Source: Pandoraea sputorum (GTDB lineage: Bacteria; Pseudomonadota; Gammaproteobacteria; Burkholderiales; Burkholderiaceae). Taken from it: a stretch of 64,000 nt of DNA. Below the pieces are notes generated by a model. That model made no database searches. It saw only the letters and a list, made by a program, of their open reading frames with translations, and was not told where the DNA came from. How positions within the stretch are numbered: the first letter of the stretch is position 1; every line of letters begins with the position of its first letter. Of this stretch, positions 37,362-46,388 are shown one piece after another. The position numbers and the translations under genes were made by a program. The stretch is taken from positions 2,666,001 to 2,730,000 of the forward strand of contig NZ_CP010431.2 in the NCBI RefSeq assembly GCF_000814845.2, given 5' to 3'.

Positions 37362-38324
37362 CTATGGCGCGACGGCAATCGCAATCTTTCCCCGCAGGCC
37401 ATTGTTGCGACGCTCCAGCAGGGCGTGAGCCGCCGGAATGTCGGCAAGCGAGTAAACCGCACCGACGTGTGGCCGCAGTTGGCCGCGCTCGACCAGTGCG
37501 CTCAGTTCGTCGAGCTTGCCTCGGTTTTGCCGTGTAAAGACGAAGTGATAGCTGGCGTTCTTGCCCCAGGCTTGTACGAGATTCTGCGGCTGCGCAATAT
37601 CCACGATCGTGGCGACGCAGCCAAGTTGTGCGAGCACGTCGGGGCTGCGCGATAAGGTGTCGCCGCCGATGGTGTCGAAAACGACGTCGACGCCTTGGCC
37701 GTTCGTCTCTCGCAGAATGACGTCGACGTAGTCCTCCTTCTCGTAGTCGATCACGACGTCGGCCCCCATTTCCCGGACGAAGGGGACGTTTGCCTCACGC
37801 GCTGTCGTGAACACGCGAGCGCCCATGGCTTTGGCGAGCTGAATCGCCACGTGTCCGACACCGCCAGCACCGCCATGAACGAGAACGCTCTCGCCGACGC
37901 GCAGCGCCGCGCGTTCGACCAGCGCTTCCCACGCCGTGCCACCCACGAGAGGCAGGCTGGCCGCTTCGAGATGGGGTAGGGACGGCGGCTTCTTGCCGAC
38001 AATGCGCTCGTCAGCGACGTGGTACTCGGCATAGCTGCCGGGACCATCGAAAATCTGCGGGGTGTACCAGACCTCATCCCCCACGGAGAGACCCGTGACG
38101 CCCAGCCCGAAAGCTTCCACAACGCCGGAAACGTCATGCCCGGTAATCGATGGCAACGGGACGAGGTCCGGATAGTCGCCACGTCGCACCTGATAATCCA
38201 GCGGATTGATCGATGTGGCATGGACCCGAACCAACACCTGTCCGGCGTGAGGGACGGGGGTCGGCACGTCCTCCAACGCAAATGATTCCGGACCGCCAAA
38301 CGACTTGAGTACAACTGCTTTCAT
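37362..38324 (-). CDS. NADP-dependent zinc-free MDR oxidoreductase (quinone-reductase-like)
   Basis: Medium-chain dehydrogenase/reductase of 320 residues. The nucleotide loop is '[21 protein letters not shown]'; no zinc-binding cysteine cluster is present, so it belongs with quinone-oxidoreductase-like enzymes. The ATG at 38324 has AGGAG seven bases upstream. The ArsR gene lies 73 bases upstream on the same strand, and both have a similar palindrome ahead. Confidence 0.86.
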   Translation of the reverse strand: MKAVVLKSFGGPESFALEDVPTPVPHAGQVLVRVHATSINPLDYQVRRGDYPDLVPLPSITGHDVSGVVEAFGLGVTGLSVGDEVWYTPQIFDGPGSYAEYHVADERIVGKKPPSLPHLEAASLPLVGGTAWEALVERAALRVGESVLVHGGAGGVGHVAIQLAKAMGARVFTTAREANVPFVREMGADVVIDYEKEDYVDVILRETNGQGVDVVFDTIGGDTLSRSPDVLAQLGCVATIVDIAQPQNLVQAWGKNASYHFVFTRQNRGKLDELSALVERGQLRPHVGAVYSLADIPAAHALLERRNNGLRGKIAIAVAP

Positions 38325-38351
38325 TGATGGCTCCTGATTCGACAAACCGGG

Positions 38352-38371
38352 ATATCGGAATTTATCGATAT
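38352..38371. promoter_or_regulatory. ArsR-type operator candidate, copy 1
   Basis: Inverted repeat ATATCG-N8-CGATAT between the arsR-type gene and the oxidoreductase. It matches copy 2 (38711) at 16 of 20 positions. Confidence 0.6.
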
Positions 38372-38397
38372 TTACGAGTAAAAAAATTGGACGTCGA

Positions 38398-38700
38398 TTA
38401 CAGCTCCTTCCCGATCACGCGGGCAAGGGCACTGATGGTGGCTTCGTTGCGCTTGTAGTAAGTCCACTGACCGATGCGTCGCACTTCGACGAGGCCAGCG
38501 CGTTGCAGCGTCGCCAGGTAGTCGGATACGGTCGACTGCGACAGGCCGACGCCTTCCTGAATGCTGCTGACGCAAACACCCACCGTGTGAACGTCGCCTT
38601 CGTCCTGAGGCGGAAAGTTCTTCACGGGGTCCTTCAGTCCTTTCAGGATCTCAAGGCGAGTGCGGTTCGAGAGCGCTTTGAAGATTTCGAGCAAATCCAT
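38398..38700 (-). CDS. ArsR-family regulator
   Basis: Winged-helix regulator of 100 residues. '[17 protein letters not shown]' begins the domain and '[19 protein letters not shown]' is the recognition helix. The region ahead of it ('GVCVSSIQ') has one Cys but no CVC metal site, so it may sense a small molecule or redox state. First gene of a two-gene operon with the oxidoreductase. Confidence 0.87.
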   Translation of the reverse strand: MDLLEIFKALSNRTRLEILKGLKDPVKNFPPQDEGDVHTVGVCVSSIQEGVGLSQSTVSDYLATLQRAGLVEVRRIGQWTYYKRNEATISALARVIGKEL

Positions 38701-38710
38701 GCGCGAGATT

Positions 38711-38730
38711 GTATCGGGATTTTCCGATAT
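38711..38730. promoter_or_regulatory. ArsR-type operator candidate, copy 2
   Basis: TATCGG-N6-CCGATA directly upstream of the arsR-type start (11 bases). Similar to copy 1, supporting autoregulation and separate control of the downstream gene. Confidence 0.6.
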
Positions 38731-38821
38731 GTCAATTTAAGCAGTCGGTGAACGGTCGGTCGACAGCTAGAATCCCGAGGAACGGTCAGCGTTTCGGACA
38801 ACCAACCTCGGGGAATAACGC

Positions 38822-39088
38822 ATGAAAGCGCATCAGGCAGTGAGCCTCATCGAAGGCCTTTTCGCCGCGAATCAGCAGACCAAAAGTCCGCAGGTAAAAG
38901 ATGCCACTGCTGACATGGTGACGACCTTGCGCGGCGCGCTTCCTGAGATCATGGACGACGAGGGAGAGGCACAGGCCTTGCTCGCGTATTTTGCAAAAAC
39001 GTCAGTAGACAAGCTGCTGCTGAAAGAGAAGCTCGAGCGGCAGATGAACCAGATCCCACGGCCAAGCAAGGCCAAGTTCAAGATCTAA
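38822..39088 (+). CDS. Hypothetical protein, 88 aa
   Basis: Small soluble helical protein with a basic C-terminus ('PRPSKAKFKI'). No domain recognised. Its ATG is eight bases after GGGGAAT-type purine-rich sequence. It stands alone between the ArsR operon and a lyase gene. Confidence 0.6.
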   Translation: MKAHQAVSLIEGLFAANQQTKSPQVKDATADMVTTLRGALPEIMDDEGEAQALLAYFAKTSVDKLLLKEKLERQMNQIPRPSKAKFKI

Positions 39089-39238
39089 GGTAATGAGAGC
39101 CAAGAGAGGTGCCGGTCATAAGGCAATCCCATGCCGCCACCGCGTTGATCCGGCACGTCGACCGAAGTATCGTGATCAACCGCACAAAACACCGGCGCCG
39201 CTCCCCCTTCGGACGCCGTCAGGATCAGGAGACACGCA

Positions 39239-40771
39239 GTGCGCAAGACAAGAATTGCCGGACTAGGAGTGTGCCTTATGACGATGCTTTGCGCGCCGGG
39301 TATGGCGCAGACCTCAACGGATTCTAAGGCTGCCACAATGCCTCAGCGAGACGCGTTTTTCTGGCTGGGCGAAATCAACAAGGCGTCACTCGTCATCAAC
39401 ACCCGCCAGGGTTTGCTGGATGCGAAGCTGGCGCCGCACATCGCTCAGGGGCTCGACACGGTGCTGCGCGCGGGCGATCAGCCGGGAGGCTCGCGCCCGG
39501 ATCTGGTGATCACGTTCGAGCCGTTGCTGATCAAGGCGGCGGGCGTCGAAGCGACACTGCTGCATGCCGGACGCTCCAGTCAGGACATGCTCGCGACAGT
39601 GCGCGCTGCGATGTATCGCGATCGGTTGCTCGTCCTCGCGACCCAATTGCGTACGACGACGGCAACGCTTCGCCGACTTGCGCAACAGTACGAATCGACT
39701 ATCGTGCCCAACTACACGAATGGCGTCGCAGCGCAGCCAAACAGCTACGGGCACTATTTGCTGGGGCACGTGGCCGGATTGCAGCGAGACGCTCAACGTC
39801 TGCATGAATTGTATGCACGGGTGGACCTGTCGCCGATGGGAACCACCGTGCTCAACGGCACCAGTTGGCCGCTCGATCGCGACAAGATGGCGCATGCCCT
39901 CGGCTTCGCCGACAAGGTCGACAACGCGTACGATGCCGCCCAGATCGCGGCAACGGACCTGCCGGTGGAGATTGGCGCGCTGGCGACGAGCATCGCGCTG
40001 CATACGTCCGCGTTTGTGCAGGACGTGATGGTGCAGTATGCCCAGCCACGTCCGTGGATCCTGCTGCGCGAAGGCGGTGGCAACACCTATGTCTCAAGCG
40101 CCATGCCGCAAAAACGTAACCCCGGGCTGCTCAACGACACCCGCACGGCGGCGTCGATGGTCGTGACGCTCGGCGTCGGGCGTGCGATCACCGCGCACAA
40201 TATCCCGCCCGGGATGAGCGATGCAAAGCACATCGACGAAAACATGGCGGTGCTCGATAAAACGACGGCACTGCTCAAGCGCTGGGATCGTGTGCTCAAT
40301 GCACTGGTGATCGATCCGCAGCGCGCGCTCGACGAACTCGACAGCGACTGGACGGCGTCGCAGGAAGTCGCTGACGTGCTGATGCGCGACTACGGCTTGC
40401 CCTTCCGGGTGGGGCATCACTTTGCGTCGGAAATCGTCGATTACGCCAAGGCCCATGACCTGCGTCCGAGCCAGTTCCCGTATCCGGAAGCGCAACGCAT
40501 CTTCAAGCAGACGCTCACGGAGATGAAGGTTAGCGCAGGAGATCTGCCAATGAGCGAGGCGCAGTTCCGCGCGACGCTCGATCCGGTCGCCATCGTCAAA
40601 CATCGTGCAACGTCCGGTGGCCCGCAACCGGCCGAGATGAAGCGCATGCTGGCGCGCACCGATAGCGAACTGAGCGCCGACGGCAAGTGGATCGATACCC
40701 ATCGTCAGGCGATCGACCGGTCGCTCGCGTCGCTGGACGGCGATTTTCGGAAGTATTTGACGGTGAACTGA
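39239..40771 (+). CDS. Exported argininosuccinate-lyase-like protein
   Basis: Protein of 510 residues of the fumarase/aspartase superfamily. The signature 'SSAMPQKRNPG' is at 286-296, which in the family contains the catalytic serine loop; 'GHYLLGHVAG' and 'HTSAFVQD' are further family regions. Unusually, it starts with a signal peptide (hydrophobic residues ~6-20, cleavage near 'GMAQ'), predicting a periplasmic location. GTG start with CAGGAGA upstream. It cannot be the cytosolic ArgH; the substrate is unknown. Confidence 0.78.
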   Translation: MRKTRIAGLGVCLMTMLCAPGMAQTSTDSKAATMPQRDAFFWLGEINKASLVINTRQGLLDAKLAPHIAQGLDTVLRAGDQPGGSRPDLVITFEPLLIKAAGVEATLLHAGRSSQDMLATVRAAMYRDRLLVLATQLRTTTATLRRLAQQYESTIVPNYTNGVAAQPNSYGHYLLGHVAGLQRDAQRLHELYARVDLSPMGTTVLNGTSWPLDRDKMAHALGFADKVDNAYDAAQIAATDLPVEIGALATSIALHTSAFVQDVMVQYAQPRPWILLREGGGNTYVSSAMPQKRNPGLLNDTRTAASMVVTLGVGRAITAHNIPPGMSDAKHIDENMAVLDKTTALLKRWDRVLNALVIDPQRALDELDSDWTASQEVADVLMRDYGLPFRVGHHFASEIVDYAKAHDLRPSQFPYPEAQRIFKQTLTEMKVSAGDLPMSEAQFRATLDPVAIVKHRATSGGPQPAEMKRMLARTDSELSADGKWIDTHRQAIDRSLASLDGDFRKYLTVN

Positions 40772-40791
40772 GGCTTGGGAAGCGCCAGCCG

Positions 40792-40821
40792 CTGCCGGAC
40801 GATCACTACGTCGTCCGGCAG
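40792..40821. terminator. Strong hairpin between convergent genes
   Basis: Perfect 11-bp arms CTGCCGGACGA / TCGTCCGGCAG with an 8-nt loop. No T-run follows on either strand. It separates the lyase-like gene from the convergent SDR gene. Confidence 0.55.
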
Positions 40822-40860
40822 AACATCCAGGCGCATGCGGATCGAAGGCAGAGGAAACCG

Positions 40861-41577
40861 TCACCAACGGACCGTTTGCCCCCGGTAATCCCGATACTCC
40901 AGCCCCGGTCGCCCGCGCTTTGCCAGAAGCACGTCCACGACACCGGGGACACTTTCGTCAATCGACAGGCGCCCCTCGGGGCCACCCAGCTCGGTACGCA
41001 CCCAGCCCGGTGCGACCAGCAACATGGCGCGCTGCGTGGCCGTTGCCTGACGTGCCGCGAAGCTGCGCATGAACTGGTTTAACGCAGCCTTACTGCCGCG
41101 ATAGAGTTCGCGCTGGCCGGATTCGTTATCCGCGATGCTGCCTTGCCCCGAAGACATGATGCCGATAAGGCCATCCGTGGGCACGAGGTCGCACAGGCTT
41201 TCCACGACTCGCATCGGACTTAGCGCATTCGTGATCATGAGGTCCACAAAGTCCTCGGTCGACACTTCACCGATGGTCTGCGTCGGATCGGGGTTCGTCG
41301 TTCCAGCGTTGACGAAGAGAATGTCGAATTTCCGGTGACTGAGCCGCTCATGCAACGCTGTGATCTGATCCGGGCGCGTGATATCGAGCGTCTCGATGTC
41401 GACGTGTTCCGGGTGCGCAGCCGCCAGATCGTGAAGTCGCGTGTCATGGCTACCCGCGCGTACGGTCCCCACAACGCGCCAGCCGCGCTTGACGAATTCG
41501 ACGGCCATTGCATGCCCGAGGCCGCGCGACGCGCCAACGAGCAGAATGGTGGGCACAGGGTCGATGGATGTCTGCAT
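40861..41577 (-). CDS. SDR-family oxidoreductase
   Basis: Short-chain dehydrogenase of 238 residues with 'GASRGLGHAMAVEF' and 'VNAGTTN'. The catalytic tyrosine motif appears as 'YRGSK'. The ATG at 41577 has AAGGGAG upstream. Divergent from lysR at 41707, its probable regulator. Confidence 0.85.
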   Translation of the reverse strand: MQTSIDPVPTILLVGASRGLGHAMAVEFVKRGWRVVGTVRAGSHDTRLHDLAAAHPEHVDIETLDITRPDQITALHERLSHRKFDILFVNAGTTNPDPTQTIGEVSTEDFVDLMITNALSPMRVVESLCDLVPTDGLIGIMSSGQGSIADNESGQRELYRGSKAALNQFMRSFAARQATATQRAMLLVAPGWVRTELGGPEGRLSIDESVPGVVDVLLAKRGRPGLEYRDYRGQTVRW

Positions 41578-41706
41578 GGTGTTCTCCCTTGACTGGTTGA
41601 TCTGCTGAATTCTCCAGCTCGATGTTGGGTTGCACAAGACGCCTCTCCTGCAATCGTCATTTGCGTCTGACGCCATGCATCATGACTTTTGGCTTATCCT
41701 GAGCGA

Positions 41707-42633
41707 ATGTCACGCATCGACCTCAATCTTCTGACTGCGCTGGATGCCCTGCTGAGCGAACGTAGCGTTACCAAAGCGGCTGAGCGCATGAAAATCAGTG
41801 TGTCCGCCATGAGCCGGACGCTCACGCGCCTGCGTGCGTCGACAGGCGACCGTTTGTTGCTGCAGGCGGGGAGAACGCTCGTGCTGACACCTTATGCGGA
41901 GCGTTTGAGCCAACGCATCCCGGCACTGGCCCGCGAAGCCGAAGCGGCGCTGAGCCGAGCCGAGTACCGATTTGATCCGGCGACGCTTGAACAGCGCTTC
42001 ACGTTGCGAGCGGGAGAGGGGTTCATCGACTTGCTTGGCGCGGCGTTGGTGGCGCGTGTTCATCGCGTAGCGCCGGGCGTGCAATTGCGCTTCACTCCAA
42101 AGCCGGACTGGAATGCGCAGCCGTTGCGGGAGGGATTGATCGATCTGGAAATTGGCGTCGTCAAAGTGTCGGCACCGGAGGTGCGCGCGCGTCGGCTCTT
42201 CCCCGACCGGTATGTCGGCGTGTGCCGTAAGGGACATCCGTTGCTGGGCAAGAAGCAGATCACCGTCGAACGATGGCTGGCGTATGGCCATGTGATGATT
42301 TCACGCACCGGTGACGCAGAAAATCCGGTCGACGTGGCATTGGAGCTGGACGAACGGAGGAGGGCGTTGCCTATCGTCGTTCCGTCCTATACGAGCGCGA
42401 TGCAACTGGTGCGGCGCTCGGACATGCTCGCCGTCGTTCCCCAATCCTGTCTGAGCAATTCGCATTTTCCAAACTACGCAGCAGAAGAAGGCTTGGAATC
42501 GTTTGCCCTGCCAATCGAGACCCCGGAGTTCAACGTCTCGGCCATCTGGCACCCCCGCCTCGATCATGACCCCGCGCAGTGCTGGCTCCGCGCGCAGGTC
42601 ATGGCGGTGTGCGCTGCGCTTTATCCGGAGTGA
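41707..42633 (+). CDS. LysR-family regulator
   Basis: Regulator of 308 residues, NodD/SyrM-like subgroup style: 'IDLNLLTALDALLSERSVTKAAERM' then 'SVSAMSRTLTRLR', followed by a substrate domain. Divergent from the SDR gene at 40861, 129 bases apart. Start 41707 fits the family N-terminus better than 41689. Confidence 0.88.
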   Translation: MSRIDLNLLTALDALLSERSVTKAAERMKISVSAMSRTLTRLRASTGDRLLLQAGRTLVLTPYAERLSQRIPALAREAEAALSRAEYRFDPATLEQRFTLRAGEGFIDLLGAALVARVHRVAPGVQLRFTPKPDWNAQPLREGLIDLEIGVVKVSAPEVRARRLFPDRYVGVCRKGHPLLGKKQITVERWLAYGHVMISRTGDAENPVDVALELDERRRALPIVVPSYTSAMQLVRRSDMLAVVPQSCLSNSHFPNYAAEEGLESFALPIETPEFNVSAIWHPRLDHDPAQCWLRAQVMAVCAALYPE

Positions 42634-42678
42634 GGCCGGGTCAGAGGGGTAAGATCGCGGTACCTGAAATGTCAGACT

Positions 42679-42759
42679 TCAGTGGAGCAAACGGATGATG
42701 TCGTTGGCGATTGATCCGGCAAGACCGTACAGGGCAGCGGCAATGATGATCGGGTTCAT
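42679..42759 (-). CDS. Putative 26-aa hydrophobic small protein
   Basis: A short open frame with an excellent ribosome site (AAGGAGAA, seven bases before ATG). The peptide is a single hydrophobic helix, from 'MNPIIIAAALYGLAG' to 'IIRLLH'. Codons are GC-rich at third positions like neighbouring genes. It could be a small membrane protein or a type I toxin-like peptide; no antisense RNA can be shown. An 8-bp inverted repeat lies in the divergent region toward 42895. Confidence 0.5.
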   Translation of the reverse strand: MNPIIIAAALYGLAGSIANDIIRLLH

Positions 42760-42830
42760 GACGTTTTCTCCTTGATCCGTGATTCCGTGGGTGTGTCGAC
42801 TTTCGGCGTTTTGCGTCAGTCGATGAATGA

Positions 42831-42861
42831 AGTATCGGCCTTTGCCTTCAAATCCGATACT
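42831..42861. promoter_or_regulatory. Inverted repeat between divergent small genes
   Basis: Perfect 8-bp arms AGTATCGG / CCGATACT with a 15-base spacer. Candidate operator or promoter-associated element for the 26-codon and 85-codon genes. Confidence 0.35.
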
Positions 42862-42894
42862 GAGACAAATACAAGTTTTGAATAGGAAAGCACC

Positions 42895-43152
42895 ATGCCC
42901 AAAAAGAGCGATGGCGAAGTACAAGCTGAAATCAGCGCGTTGACGGAGTTGCTGCCGCAGCTTCCACAGCGCGCACGGCAGGCGGTTGATGCCGCCATCG
43001 GAGTTCTGCGGGACGACCTGTCGAACGACGCGGTCCACGAGAAGTTCGAGGAGGGCACCGAGGAGTTTGAGGACGCGTTGACGGCCTTCATGTGGCGCAA
43101 CGGCGTAGCAGGAAGCAGTGCGCTTTCGGCGTGGTATCGCGACCTGATGTGA
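42895..43152 (+). CDS. Hypothetical protein, 85 aa
   Basis: Acidic, helical soluble protein with 'LPQLPQRARQAVDAAIGVL' and 'EKFEEGTEEFEDALTAF'. AATAGGAAAG precedes the ATG. No family recognised. Confidence 0.6.
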   Translation: MPKKSDGEVQAEISALTELLPQLPQRARQAVDAAIGVLRDDLSNDAVHEKFEEGTEEFEDALTAFMWRNGVAGSSALSAWYRDLM

Positions 43153-43343
43153 CGGGAAATACGACCCTCAGCTCAATTTCCGAACGATGGTGTCGTCCGC
43201 GAGAATTAGCGGACAGAATGTGGGGCACTTACAGCCGTCCTCATATTCATACGGCCCATGAAAGAGTTATGGGCCGACGCTCTCGACGCGCAGAAAAGTG
43301 GTGTATAGATGTCGATCCGAATTCGGCAGACAGACAACTATCC

Positions 43344-43853
43344 ATGAAGCGCATATCGACGTACGGCTTGCTGCTATGGTTTGCGACCGTGATGTTACCG
43401 ACAGCCCGCGCCGAACCTGTGACAGACATCGATCCTGCAGCGTTGACCTCGAAAGTCTGGCAAACCACAGCGGTGTATGAAGGCGAAGATCAATCTCGAA
43501 ACGTGATGGAGCGTTACCCGGGCGTCGTGGGCATTTCGATCTGGGACGCGAGCAGCAACCGATTTGAATACTTTGATCCGGCGACAGGGCTATCGAGGCG
43601 CACTCAAGGCGGTGAGGGCTACTTCCTCATCACTGGCGACCGACGCCATCAGATCAACGCCTTCGACGCTGGGGGAAAGCCTCTGGTGCGCCGTTTGGAA
43701 GTGCTGAACGAGCACGAGTTCACCTATTCCAGAGTCGTACCGAGGAACATGGTCGACGGGAATCCGAATGTCACGATTCGTGTCGTCCACACCCCATACG
43801 CTGGCCCGTTTAGCATTCACTTCAGCGAACGAGAGTCCACGGCCACGCCTTGA
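43344..43853 (+). CDS. Exported protein, possibly DUF4822 family
   Basis: Protein of 169 residues with signal peptide ending at 'ARA' (residue ~23). The mature part is beta-rich with repeated strand patterns ('VWQTTAVYEG', 'RFEYFDPATG', 'GYFLITGDRR'), consistent with the lipocalin-like DUF4822 domain; this assignment is from memory of the pattern. The ATG at 43344 starts at the signal peptide; the longer frame from 43092 overlaps the previous gene. Confidence 0.6.
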   Translation: MKRISTYGLLLWFATVMLPTARAEPVTDIDPAALTSKVWQTTAVYEGEDQSRNVMERYPGVVGISIWDASSNRFEYFDPATGLSRRTQGGEGYFLITGDRRHQINAFDAGGKPLVRRLEVLNEHEFTYSRVVPRNMVDGNPNVTIRVVHTPYAGPFSIHFSERESTATP

Positions 43854-43943
43854 TGCCAGACGTGTTGAAGAACGACGAATCAGGCTGCGCGTGTACCAGG
43901 ATCGAGTGGGTCGATGTTTTACGAACGTCAAAGCCCCGAGATT

Positions 43944-44255
43944 CTATTTTCCAGGCAGGTGTGCCGACTTCCATCGAAAGTGCCCACTGCGCAACAGAAC
44001 CGGGGCGCCATGGCAGAGCAGTAGATAGCGTTCGGCTGCCTTTTCGATTGAAGCACGGTGCGCTTTGAAAGCAGCCATCAGATCATCGACATGGCACGAC
44101 TTCGCCTCGAAATGATCTTCCAGTGCCTCAGCGGAGATCGCACACACAATGCGCTTACGCTCACAGTCGACGGCAAATTCGATGGACATGTCGTCTGCGT
44201 TGTAGGCTGGCGCGACGCGCGGAAATTCAATCTTCACGGTGCTCGCCCTCGTCAT
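43944..44255 (-). CDS. DUF1488-family protein
   Basis: Protein of 103 residues with 'IEFPRVAPAYNADDMSIEFAV', 'IVCAISAEALEDHF' and 'HRASIEKAAERYL', the DUF1488 pattern. It overlaps the end of the metallo-beta-lactamase gene by 29 bases on the same strand, so probably co-expressed. Start uncertain: no clear ribosome site. DUF1488 genes are common near universal stress proteins in related genomes. Confidence 0.65.
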   Translation of the reverse strand: MTRASTVKIEFPRVAPAYNADDMSIEFAVDCERKRIVCAISAEALEDHFEAKSCHVDDLMAAFKAHRASIEKAAERYLLLCHGAPVLLRSGHFRWKSAHLPGK

Positions 44256-45642
44256 GAGAATCGCCGTTTCGAGTGCTTTTGCCGAAATCCAGACAAACAC
44301 TTTCCATTGGCTCCACCACTTGGCAGGGCCATCCAAATCGATCGGCAATGCGCCTGCGTAAGCTGTCGGCTGCAGCAGGCTCGCCATGATTCAGAAAGAT
44401 ACTGCCCACCGGTTTGTCGAACTTCGAAAGCCAGTTCAAAGTTTCGCCATAGTCTGCGTGAGCAGAGAGTGTGTCGAGTTGAACAACTTCCGCGTTGACG
44501 TGAACGTAATCACCAAATATCTTGACTTCGCTCCCGCCGTTCACCATGGTCGAGCCACGTGTACCCGGCGCCTGAAACCCGGTGAAAAGCACCGTGTTTC
44601 GCCAATTGTCGCTCATCGCCTTGAGATGGTGCAGGACACGCCCGCCCGTGGCCATGCCACTTCCCGCGATGATGATCGAAGGCATCGCGCGCGTGTCCAG
44701 CCATTTGGACTGATCGACGCTGGTGATAAACGTGGCTGCGCCGCACATTTGTGCGCACTCCGAGGCACTCAAGCGCTGGTCGGCAAGATGTGACGAGTAG
44801 GTTTTCGTCACGTTGACCGCCATCGGACTGTCCAGATAGACGGGCACGTCGGGCATCTCTGCGGCTGATTTCAACCGCGCAATCCAGTAAAGCAGACTTT
44901 GCACCCGTCCAACGGCAAACGCGGGGACAATGACGCTCCCCCCGCGCGCAAACGTGCGATGCAGTATCTCCGCCAACTGAGCGCCGGGATCCGTGCGGTC
45001 ATGCAGGCGATCCCCGTATGTGGACTCAAGGACGAGGAAATCCGGCGTTTCGGGATTGGCCGGTGCGGGCATGATCGGATCGTCAGTGCGGCCGAGATCG
45101 CCCGAGAACAGAATCCTCCGCCCGTCGACATCGACCTGTGCCATCGCGGCCCCCAGGATGTGACCGGCGTGCAAGAACGTCACCCGGACTTCCGGGCAGA
45201 CATCAAACGGGGTGTCGAACGCTCGCGGAGTCAGTCGCTCAATGGCTCGTCGGGCATCGTCCGTCGTAAAGAGCGGCAGTGCAGGGTGGTGTTTCGACTT
45301 GCCGTGACGATTCAGGAAGTCGGCTTCCTCCTCTTCAAGATGCGCACTGTCGAGCAACAGAATCTCGCATAAATCTCGTGTCGCGGACGTGCAATAGACC
45401 GGCCCGGCATACCCTTGGCGAACGAGCACCGGAAGATAGCCACTGTGGTCGATATGGGCATGTGTCAGCACAACCGCGTCCAGATCCCGGACGTTGAACG
45501 GCGGGGGCGCCCAATTGCGGTTGCGTAGCGTCTTGACGCCCTGAAACAGGCCGCAATCCACCAGCACATTCCTGTCTGCGACGCGAAGTAACGTCTTCGA
45601 TCCGGTTACCGTGCCCGCAGCACCGAGGAAACTCAACTCCAT
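44227..45642 (-). CDS. MBL-fold RNA hydrolase (Ysh1/CPSF-type)
   Basis: Metallo-beta-lactamase/beta-CASP nuclease of 471 residues. The zinc motif is 'HAHIDHSG', with 'HAGHILGAA' and 'FSGDLGR' following. The beta-CASP part includes 'SGMATGGRVLHHL', and the C-terminal RMMBL part has 'LSAHADYGETLNWL' and 'LNHGEP'. It probably processes or degrades RNA; target unknown. Upstream lies an Fnr-type box shared with the universal stress gene at 45881, and TATGCT at 45693-45698 is a plausible -10. Confidence 0.87.
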   Translation of the reverse strand: MELSFLGAAGTVTGSKTLLRVADRNVLVDCGLFQGVKTLRNRNWAPPPFNVRDLDAVVLTHAHIDHSGYLPVLVRQGYAGPVYCTSATRDLCEILLLDSAHLEEEEADFLNRHGKSKHHPALPLFTTDDARRAIERLTPRAFDTPFDVCPEVRVTFLHAGHILGAAMAQVDVDGRRILFSGDLGRTDDPIMPAPANPETPDFLVLESTYGDRLHDRTDPGAQLAEILHRTFARGGSVIVPAFAVGRVQSLLYWIARLKSAAEMPDVPVYLDSPMAVNVTKTYSSHLADQRLSASECAQMCGAATFITSVDQSKWLDTRAMPSIIIAGSGMATGGRVLHHLKAMSDNWRNTVLFTGFQAPGTRGSTMVNGGSEVKIFGDYVHVNAEVVQLDTLSAHADYGETLNWLSKFDKPVGSIFLNHGEPAAADSLRRRIADRFGWPCQVVEPMESVCLDFGKSTRNGDSHDEGEHRED

Positions 45643-45739
45643 GAAGGCACCTCTCGCGTCGACTCGACGACGGGATGTCGCCGGGCAATCACAGCATAGT
45701 CTTCAGGTCCGCGGCGTCACGATTTCAGAACCTGCCACG

Positions 45740-45753
45740 TTGATGTGCGTCAA
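45740..45753. promoter_or_regulatory. Fnr-type box, shared by MBL nuclease and universal stress gene
   Basis: TTGATGTGCGTCAA matches TTGAT-N4-ATCAA at nine of ten positions. Possible -10 boxes stand 48.5 bases away on both sides: TACCGT (45795) and minus-strand TATGCT (45698). This is the spacing of a site centred near -61.5. Confidence 0.75.
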
Positions 45754-45880
45754 GGAGGGGACACATGTCAGCTCACGCTTAAGCCGGGTTGGACTACCGT
45801 CTAATCGCAACGTCGACCATCGCCGCGTATCGATACCTGCGGCACAGTCGGAACGAGTCAAACTCAGCGAGGACGACATA

Positions 45881-46384
45881 ATGTCTCATCGAATCCTGCT
45901 CGCCATCGACGGCAGCGAAACCTCCTGGCACGCCTTGCGCGAAACGATCCGATTTGCCATGCCGGACGATGTCGTCAGAGTCGTCAACGTGATCGACGAT
46001 CCGTTCGCCCACTATCAATCCGCGTTTTCTTCGTACATCGACCTCGAAGCCGTGAGAGAGGCGTTGATCGCGGAGAGTCAGGAGACGTTAACCACCGCCT
46101 ACAAGCGGCTGCATGAAGAAGGTATTCAGACGGATACCCGCTCCATCGACCTACGGACGTGGGGCGGCACTATTGCTGGCGCCATTATTCGTGAAGCCCG
46201 GCGTTGGCAAACCGACCTCCTGGTCCTTGGCACGCATGGACGCAAGGGCGTTCGCCGCATGCTGCTCGGCAGTGTGGCTGAGCAAGTCCTGCGGCACTCG
46301 CATCGCCCCGTCATGCTGGTCAAAGAATCCACGACGCTGCCTACGGGGGCGGCCAGCGTACCGACTGCTGTCGCGGAGAATTGA
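45881..46384 (+). CDS. Universal stress protein
   Basis: UspA-fold protein of 167 residues. It starts 'ILLAIDGSETSWHAL' and has the ATP-binding motif 'GTHGRKGVRRMLLGSVAEQ' followed by 'HRPVMLVK'. The ATG at 45881 starts the domain exactly; the frame extends back without support. Four bases before the next usp gene: operon. Confidence 0.9.
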   Translation: MSHRILLAIDGSETSWHALRETIRFAMPDDVVRVVNVIDDPFAHYQSAFSSYIDLEAVREALIAESQETLTTAYKRLHEEGIQTDTRSIDLRTWGGTIAGAIIREARRWQTDLLVLGTHGRKGVRRMLLGSVAEQVLRHSHRPVMLVKESTTLPTGAASVPTAVAEN

Positions 46385-46388
46385 CACC

